A stretch of 64,000 bases of DNA, from the NCBI RefSeq assembly GCF_003002895.1, contig NZ_PVTI01000009.1, positions 1 through 64,000 on the forward strand, written 5' to 3'. Numbering within the stretch: the stretch's first letter is position 1; each line of letters opens with the position of its first letter. This DNA is from Knoellia remsis. GTDB taxonomy: Bacteria; Actinomycetota; Actinomycetes; Actinomycetales; Dermatophilaceae. Below, in pieces: positions 59,836 through 64,000 of the stretch. The translations under genes and the position numbers were made by a program. The notes under the pieces are model-generated. The model was given only the letters and a program-made list of their open reading frames with translations, was not told where the DNA came from and made no database searches.

Positions 59836-60738
59836 ATGTTCGAAGAAGGCCAGCTGTACTCGCCCGTGACGCAGCACGACGACGGCACCGTCGAGGTGCA
59901 CCTGAGTGACAACCACCCGGGTCGCAACGACGCGGCATACGTCGGGCGCCGTGGCGAGATCGCCGGCGCCGCGATGGCGTGGACGCGGGGCGAGCCGATC
60001 CCGCGGATCGACTACACCGAGGCCGAACACGACATCTGGCGCACCGTCAGCGCCGAGCTCGCGCCGAAGCACGAGAAGTACGCGCACAGCGAGTACCTCA
60101 CCGCCAAGCGCGAGCTCGCCCTCCCCACCGACCACGTGCCGCAGCTCGACGAGGTGACCGAGCGCCTCGCGCCGCTCACCGGGTGGAGCTACGTCGCGGC
60201 GCCGGGGCTGGTGCCGCTGCGGGAGTTCTACGCCGACCTCGGTGCGCGCACCTTCAACTCGACGCAGTACCTCCGGCACGGCAGCGAGCCGCTCTACACG
60301 CCCGAGCCGGACATCATCCACGAGGTCATCGGCCACGGGAACCAGCTCGCCTCACCGCGGTTCGCGCGGATCACCGAGGCTGCTGGTCAGGCGTCGCTGC
60401 GGGTCGAGACCGACGAGGCGATGAAGTTCGTCGCCGACGTCTTCTGGTTCTCGATGGAGTTCGGCGTCATGCGCGAGCACGGCGAGGTCAAGGCGTACGG
60501 CGCCGGCATCCTGTCGAGCTACGGAGAGATGGACGAGTTCGCGCACATGGAACTGCGGGCGCTCGACCTCGCCGACATGGGCACGCTCAACTACGACATC
60601 ACGCAGTACCAGCCGGTGCTGTTCTGCGCCGAGAGCCTCGACGAGCTCGAGGACGTCGTGGGCGGGTTCTTCGAGACCGTCGACGACGACTCGGCCGCGA
60701 AGCTGCGCGCCGAAGCCGTCACCCGCGGCCTCGTCTGA
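59836..60738 (+). CDS. phhA: Phenylalanine 4-monooxygenase
   Basis: 300 residues from ATG 59836 with AAGGAGGTGG upstream. The non-haem iron ligands are in PDIIHEVIGHG (two His) and FWFSMEFG (Glu). Substrate/cofactor region GLVPLREFYADLGARTFNSTQYLRH is as in bacterial PAH. It converts phenylalanine to tyrosine with tetrahydrobiopterin and oxygen. In the 170-base space before it lie two copies of the GTATGCCG word and no gene. Confidence 0.95.
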   Translation: MFEEGQLYSPVTQHDDGTVEVHLSDNHPGRNDAAYVGRRGEIAGAAMAWTRGEPIPRIDYTEAEHDIWRTVSAELAPKHEKYAHSEYLTAKRELALPTDHVPQLDEVTERLAPLTGWSYVAAPGLVPLREFYADLGARTFNSTQYLRHGSEPLYTPEPDIIHEVIGHGNQLASPRFARITEAAGQASLRVETDEAMKFVADVFWFSMEFGVMREHGEVKAYGAGILSSYGEMDEFAHMELRALDLADMGTLNYDITQYQPVLFCAESLDELEDVVGGFFETVDDDSAAKLRAEAVTRGLV

Positions 60739-60790
60739 CAGACGCCTTGCCCTTCTGGGCGCGCGGACGGCATACGGCGGGTGACAACGG

Positions 60791-60826
60791 ACTGTGCCCA
60801 CCCCGCGAAGGCGAGGTGGGCACAGT
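60791..60826. terminator. Bidirectional hairpin between phhA and the acetate permease gene
   Basis: ACTGTGCCCACC (60791-60802) pairs perfectly with 60815-60826 around a 12-base loop in the 104-base convergent gap. Confidence 0.75.
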
Positions 60827-60842
60827 CGGTGAGGTCAGGACC

Positions 60843-62516
60843 TCAGTGGTCGAGCGCCTTGGCGACGCCGTGACCGGTGAGGCTGCGGACCTCCATCTCC
60901 GCGTACTTCTGCGGGTTGAACTCCTTGCTCGTCACGGTGCCGAGCCAGCCGAGGAAGAAGGCCAGCGGGATCGTCACGAGACCCGGGTTGTCCAGGGGGA
61001 ACAACGAGAAGTCGACGTTCGGGTCGGTGATCATCGACGGTGACGGTCCGCCCTCGGTGAGCGGCGCCTTGCCCGACACGACCGGGCTGAAGATGATCAG
61101 CACGATCGTCGAGATGAGACCGCCGTAGATGGACCACAGCGCGCCGCGGGTGTTGAACCGCTTCCAGAACAGCGAGTAGAGGATCGTCGGCAGGTTCGCC
61201 GACGCCGCGACCGCGAAGGCCAGCGCCACGAGGAACGCGACGTTCTGGCTCTTGGCGAGCATGCCGCCGAGGATGGCGACGACGCCGATGACGATGGCGG
61301 CGATGCGGGCGACCCGCACCTCCTTCTCCTCGGCGACCTGCTCGCCTCGCTTGAAGACCTCGCGGTAGATGTCGTGCGCGAACGTCGCCGACGCCGTGAT
61401 GGTCAGCCCGGCGACGACCGCGAGGATGGTCGCGAACGCGATGCCCGAGATGATGCCGAGGAAGGTGCTGCCACCGAGCTCGAACGCGAGCAGCGGGGCG
61501 GCGGAGTTCGCCTTGCCCGGGGCCGCGTTGATCTCCTCCGGGCCGACGAGGGCGCCGGCGCCGTAGCCGACGACGAGGGTCAGCAGGTAGAAGCCGCCGA
61601 TGAGCCAGATGGCCCACTCGACCGACTTGCGAGCTTGCTTGCTCGTCGGCACGGTGTAGAACCGCTGGAGCACGTGCGGCAGGCCCGCGGTGCCGAGGAC
61701 GAGCGCGAGCGACAGCGAGATGAAGTCGATCTTCGTCGTGAGGTTCTTGCCGTACTTCACGCCCGGCTCGAGGAGCTTCTCCCCGACAGCGGGGTTCTTG
61801 TCGATGGCGCCTTGGAACAGGCTCGACAGGTTGAGGCCGTACTTGCCGAGGACCCAGACGGTCATGATCGCCGTCGCCGCGATGAGCAGCACGGCCTTGA
61901 TGATCTGGACCCACGTCGTGCCGCGCATGCCGCCGATGAGGACGTAGGCGATCATCACGACGCCGACGACGGCGATGACGAGGTTCTGCGCGGCCTCTCC
62001 GCTGACCCCCAGCAGCAGCGACACGAGACCACCGGCGCCCGCCATCTGCGCGAGCAGGTAGAAGAACGACACCGCGAGGACCGACGTCGCGGTCGCGATG
62101 CGGACCGGGCGCTGCTTGAGGCGGTAGGACAGCACGTCGGCCATCGTGAGGCGACCGGTGTTGCGCATGAGCTCGGCGACGAGCAGGAGCGCGACGAGCC
62201 AGGCGACGAGGAACCCGATCGAGTAGAGGAAGCCGTCGTAGCCCTGCAGGGCGATGGCACCGGCGATGCCGAGGAAGCTCGCGGCCGACAGGTAGTCACC
62301 GGCGATGGCGACACCGTTCTGGCGGCCGGAGAACCCGCCGCTCGCGGTGTAGAACTCGCCGGCGGTCTTCTTGCCGCGGGCGATCCGGACGATCACGGCG
62401 AGCGTGACGAGGACGAACCCGGCGAAGATCGCGATGTTGAGGGTCGGGTTGCCGACGGCGACCGTCGTCTCGGCAGGGAGCGCCGGCAGGGCGGTGGGCA
62501 GTGCGGTGAAGGCCAT
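60843..62516 (-). CDS. actP: Cation/acetate symporter (SSS family)
   Basis: 557 residues with about 13 membrane segments. Sodium:solute symporter signatures include GDYLSAASFLGIAGAIALQGYDGFLYSIGFLVAW and GGMRGTTWVQIIKAVLL. ASATFAHDIYREVFKRG is typical of ActP/MctC monocarboxylate permeases taking up acetate, propionate or pyruvate. It follows its usual small partner DUF485 by three bases and complements the acs and prpE ligases in the window. Confidence 0.95.
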   Translation of the reverse strand: MAFTALPTALPALPAETTVAVGNPTLNIAIFAGFVLVTLAVIVRIARGKKTAGEFYTASGGFSGRQNGVAIAGDYLSAASFLGIAGAIALQGYDGFLYSIGFLVAWLVALLLVAELMRNTGRLTMADVLSYRLKQRPVRIATATSVLAVSFFYLLAQMAGAGGLVSLLLGVSGEAAQNLVIAVVGVVMIAYVLIGGMRGTTWVQIIKAVLLIAATAIMTVWVLGKYGLNLSSLFQGAIDKNPAVGEKLLEPGVKYGKNLTTKIDFISLSLALVLGTAGLPHVLQRFYTVPTSKQARKSVEWAIWLIGGFYLLTLVVGYGAGALVGPEEINAAPGKANSAAPLLAFELGGSTFLGIISGIAFATILAVVAGLTITASATFAHDIYREVFKRGEQVAEEKEVRVARIAAIVIGVVAILGGMLAKSQNVAFLVALAFAVAASANLPTILYSLFWKRFNTRGALWSIYGGLISTIVLIIFSPVVSGKAPLTEGGPSPSMITDPNVDFSLFPLDNPGLVTIPLAFFLGWLGTVTSKEFNPQKYAEMEVRSLTGHGVAKALDH

Positions 62517-62519
62517 GGC

Positions 62520-62858
62520 TCAGTGCTCCTTGTCGCCGTCGAGGCGGGCGCCGAGGGCGTCGGCGGCCGGGTCGAACTCACGGTTGGCCCATCGCGCGTA
62601 GATGAACGTGATGGCGAACGTCGTGACGAACTGGCCGAGCCCGAAGAGCAGGCCGATGGTGATGTTGCCGAACACCTTCGTGCCCATGAAACCGGGCGCG
62701 AAGATCGACAGCAGGACGTAGACGAAGTACCAGACGAGGAAGAACGCCGTCATCGGGAAGACGAACCCGCGGAACTTGCGCCGCAGGTCCTGGAACTCCG
62801 GGGTGCTTTGCACTGCGACGTAGGGGTCGTCGCCCTGGGTGCGAGCCTCGTTGCTCAC
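62520..62858 (-). CDS. DUF485 small membrane protein, ActP partner
   Basis: 112 residues. GTG 62858 is preferred because GGAGGTGA sits just upstream; an ATG at 62870 would overlap that ribosome site. The DUF485 pattern is STPEFQDLRRKFRGFVFPMTAFFLVWYFVYVLL followed by a second helix (ITIGLLFGLGQFVTTFAITFIYARWAN). It is regularly encoded before ActP (YjcH in E. coli) and is thought to assist the symporter. Confidence 0.9.
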   Translation of the reverse strand: MSNEARTQGDDPYVAVQSTPEFQDLRRKFRGFVFPMTAFFLVWYFVYVLLSIFAPGFMGTKVFGNITIGLLFGLGQFVTTFAITFIYARWANREFDPAADALGARLDGDKEH

Positions 62859-63085
62859 GGTCACCTCCATGGGTCGTGCCCGGTCAGGGCCGGGTTCGGT
62901 CCCACTGTCGGGGGTTCGGTATGCCGTCCGCGAGCCTTCGCGGGTCGTGTCGCGCCGGGCGGGTGGGCGCCTTCGGTGAGTGGGTGGCCGGCGTCACGCG
63001 CGGGTGCGCCGAGCGGCAGGTGGGGCGCGACGAACGGTCGCGCGGCCGGCATACCGGATGCAGGTCACTGGGCCCTGCACAAAGT

Positions 63086-63157
63086 GGCTCGCGAGCCTTG
63101 CTCTCCCTCGCAGGCCGGATCGATCCGGCTTGCGAGTCACGGTGAGGCTCGCGAGCC
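63086..63157. repeat. 72-bp palindromic repeat, copy 2 (inverted to copy 1)
   Basis: It begins and ends GGCTCGCGAGCC and is centred on GGATCGATCC. It lies in the 344-base gap between the DUF485 and tdh genes, a divergent space that otherwise holds two GTATGCCG-type words (62918, 63047) and a GGTTCGGT run. A promoter for tdh must be here, but I could not assign it. Confidence 0.85.
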
Positions 63158-63202
63158 GTATGGCGTCACAGGCCGGTTCGTGCCGCCCGGCATGATGTGT
63201 CC

Positions 63203-64000
63203 GTGCGCGCACTCGTCAAGACCCAGGCCGGACCCGGACTCGAGCTCATCGACGTCCCCGAACCGGAGTGCGGTCCCAGTGACGTCAAGATCCGCGTCCT
63301 GCGTGCCGGACTGTGCGGCACCGACCTGCACCTCGAGCAGTGGGACGACTGGGCCGCCTCGACCGTGCAGACGCCGATGACGATCGGGCACGAGTTCTAC
63401 GGCGAGGTCGTCGAGGTCGGCGCCAACGTCGAGCGCGTCAAGGTCGGCGACCGGGTCTCCGGCGAGGGGCACCTCGTCTGCGGGATCTGCCGCAACTGCC
63501 GCGCCGGTCGGCGGCACCTGTGCATCAACACGATCGGCGTCGGGGTGAACCGGGACGGGGCGTTCGCGGACTACGTCGTCATCCCCGCGACGAACGCGTG
63601 GACCCAGCCCGCGGACCTCGACCCGGACCTCGGTGCGATCTTCGACCCACTCGGCAACGCAACGCACACGGCTCTGCAGTGGCCGGTCGTCGGCGAGGAC
63701 GTCGTCGTCACCGGCGCGGGCCCGATCGGCGTCATGGCCGTCGCGATCGCGCGGCATGCCGGCGCTCGCCGGATCGTCGTCACGGACATGAGCGAGTCAC
63801 GGCTCGCGCTCGCCACGGCGGCCGGCGCCGACCTCGCCGTCAACGTCGCGTCCGGCGGCACGCTCGCCGACGCACAGCGCGAGCTCGGGATGCTCGAGGG
63901 GTTCGACATCGGTCTGGAGATGAGCGGTGCGCCGCGCGCGGTCGAGGACATGCTCGCGAACCTCAACCACGGGGCGCGGGTCGCGATGCTCGGGCTGCCG
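63203..64000 (+). CDS. tdh: L-threonine 3-dehydrogenase, C-terminal part beyond window
   Basis: 266 residues from GTG 63203 to the right edge. Zinc-alcohol dehydrogenase fold with catalytic zinc ligands in CGTDLH and [12 protein letters not shown], structural zinc cysteines in [38 protein letters not shown] and [11 protein letters not shown], all as in Tdh, then the NAD loop [13 protein letters not shown] with VTDMSESR. It oxidises threonine to 2-amino-3-ketobutyrate. The usual partner kbl would lie outside. Confidence 0.9.
   Translation, partial: MRALVKTQAGPGLELIDVPEPECGPSDVKIRVLRAGLCGTDLHLEQWDDWAASTVQTPMTIGHEFYGEVVEVGANVERVKVGDRVSGEGHLVCGICRNCRAGRRHLCINTIGVGVNRDGAFADYVVIPATNAWTQPADLDPDLGAIFDPLGNATHTALQWPVVGEDVVVTGAGPIGVMAVAIARHAGARRIVVTDMSESRLALATAAGADLAVNVASGGTLADAQRELGMLEGFDIGLEMSGAPRAVEDMLANLNHGARVAMLGLP

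Overview
The window is about 70% G+C, dense with genes, and rich in GTG starts, twin-arginine signal peptides, a WhiB protein, a GlxR/Crp regulator and PASTA-type penicillin-binding machinery. This points to the actinobacterial chromosome of a high-GC Micrococcales organism. My guess is an Intrasporangiaceae member (Janibacter/Knoellia/Phycicoccus type), but that is inference from gene style only. The gene order follows, with insertions, the part of the Mycobacterium tuberculosis chromosome that I recall running from the SRP RNA and dnaX down to acs (about Rv3722c to Rv3667): ffs-dnaX-recR-ask-asd, then metallophosphoesterase-ponA2-whiB4-two ArsA-like ATPases-RidA-MBL-crp-nth-Nudix, then acs.

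Layout. 0-0.5 kb: the edge of an IS256-type insertion element and tRNA-Ser(CGA). 0.6-4.4 kb (minus): DUF305 and DUF3105 proteins, a mannosyltransferase-like gene interrupted by an amber codon, a LytR_C protein and a VapB-like conserved protein. 4.4-12.6 kb: secreted M28 aminopeptidase, HerA-like ATPase, superoxide dismutase behind a Nur-box-like operator, a secreted VanX-type dipeptidase, a GH20 hexosaminidase with an apparent 5' frameshift, and an AEC permease. 12.8-17 kb: vapBC toxin-antitoxin pair, propionyl-CoA synthetase, VOC protein, AraC regulator, tRNA-Ser(GGA). 17.3-24.3 kb: a cell-wall recycling cluster nagZ-namZ-amiE-like-murR-murQ, matching the Bacillus ybb cluster minus its PTS transporter, with three matching palindromes proposed as MurR operators. 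24.3-38.2 kb: SRP RNA, DsbA/FrnE protein, ABC-gene remnant, dnaX, acyltransferase, recR, DUF5063, aspartokinase, an Asd paralogue without its catalytic cysteine, LytR_C protein and a pyrophosphate-type phosphofructokinase. 38.2-51.3 kb: a DUF4262 gene between two direct repeats, tRNA-Pro, and the conserved ponA2/whiB4/arsA/crp/nth block. 51.4-64 kb: NhaA, glycerophosphodiesterase, a divergent MarR/MFS pair, GNAT, acetyl-CoA synthetase, phenylalanine hydroxylase, acetate permease with its DUF485 partner, and the start of threonine dehydrogenase.

The main themes are envelope turnover (GH3, NamZ, AmiE-like, MurQ, GH20, VanX-type peptidase, PonA2), short-chain acid activation and uptake (PrpE, Acs, ActP/DUF485), and core replication and repair.

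Non-coding DNA is unusually structured. The word GTATGCCG/CGGCATAC recurs roughly once per kb in genes and spacers. Several families of short palindromic or direct repeats sit in the gaps. Four genes look broken or frame-shifted, so either mutation or base-calling errors are present. Coordinates, motifs and repeats were read by eye, and no database search was run.
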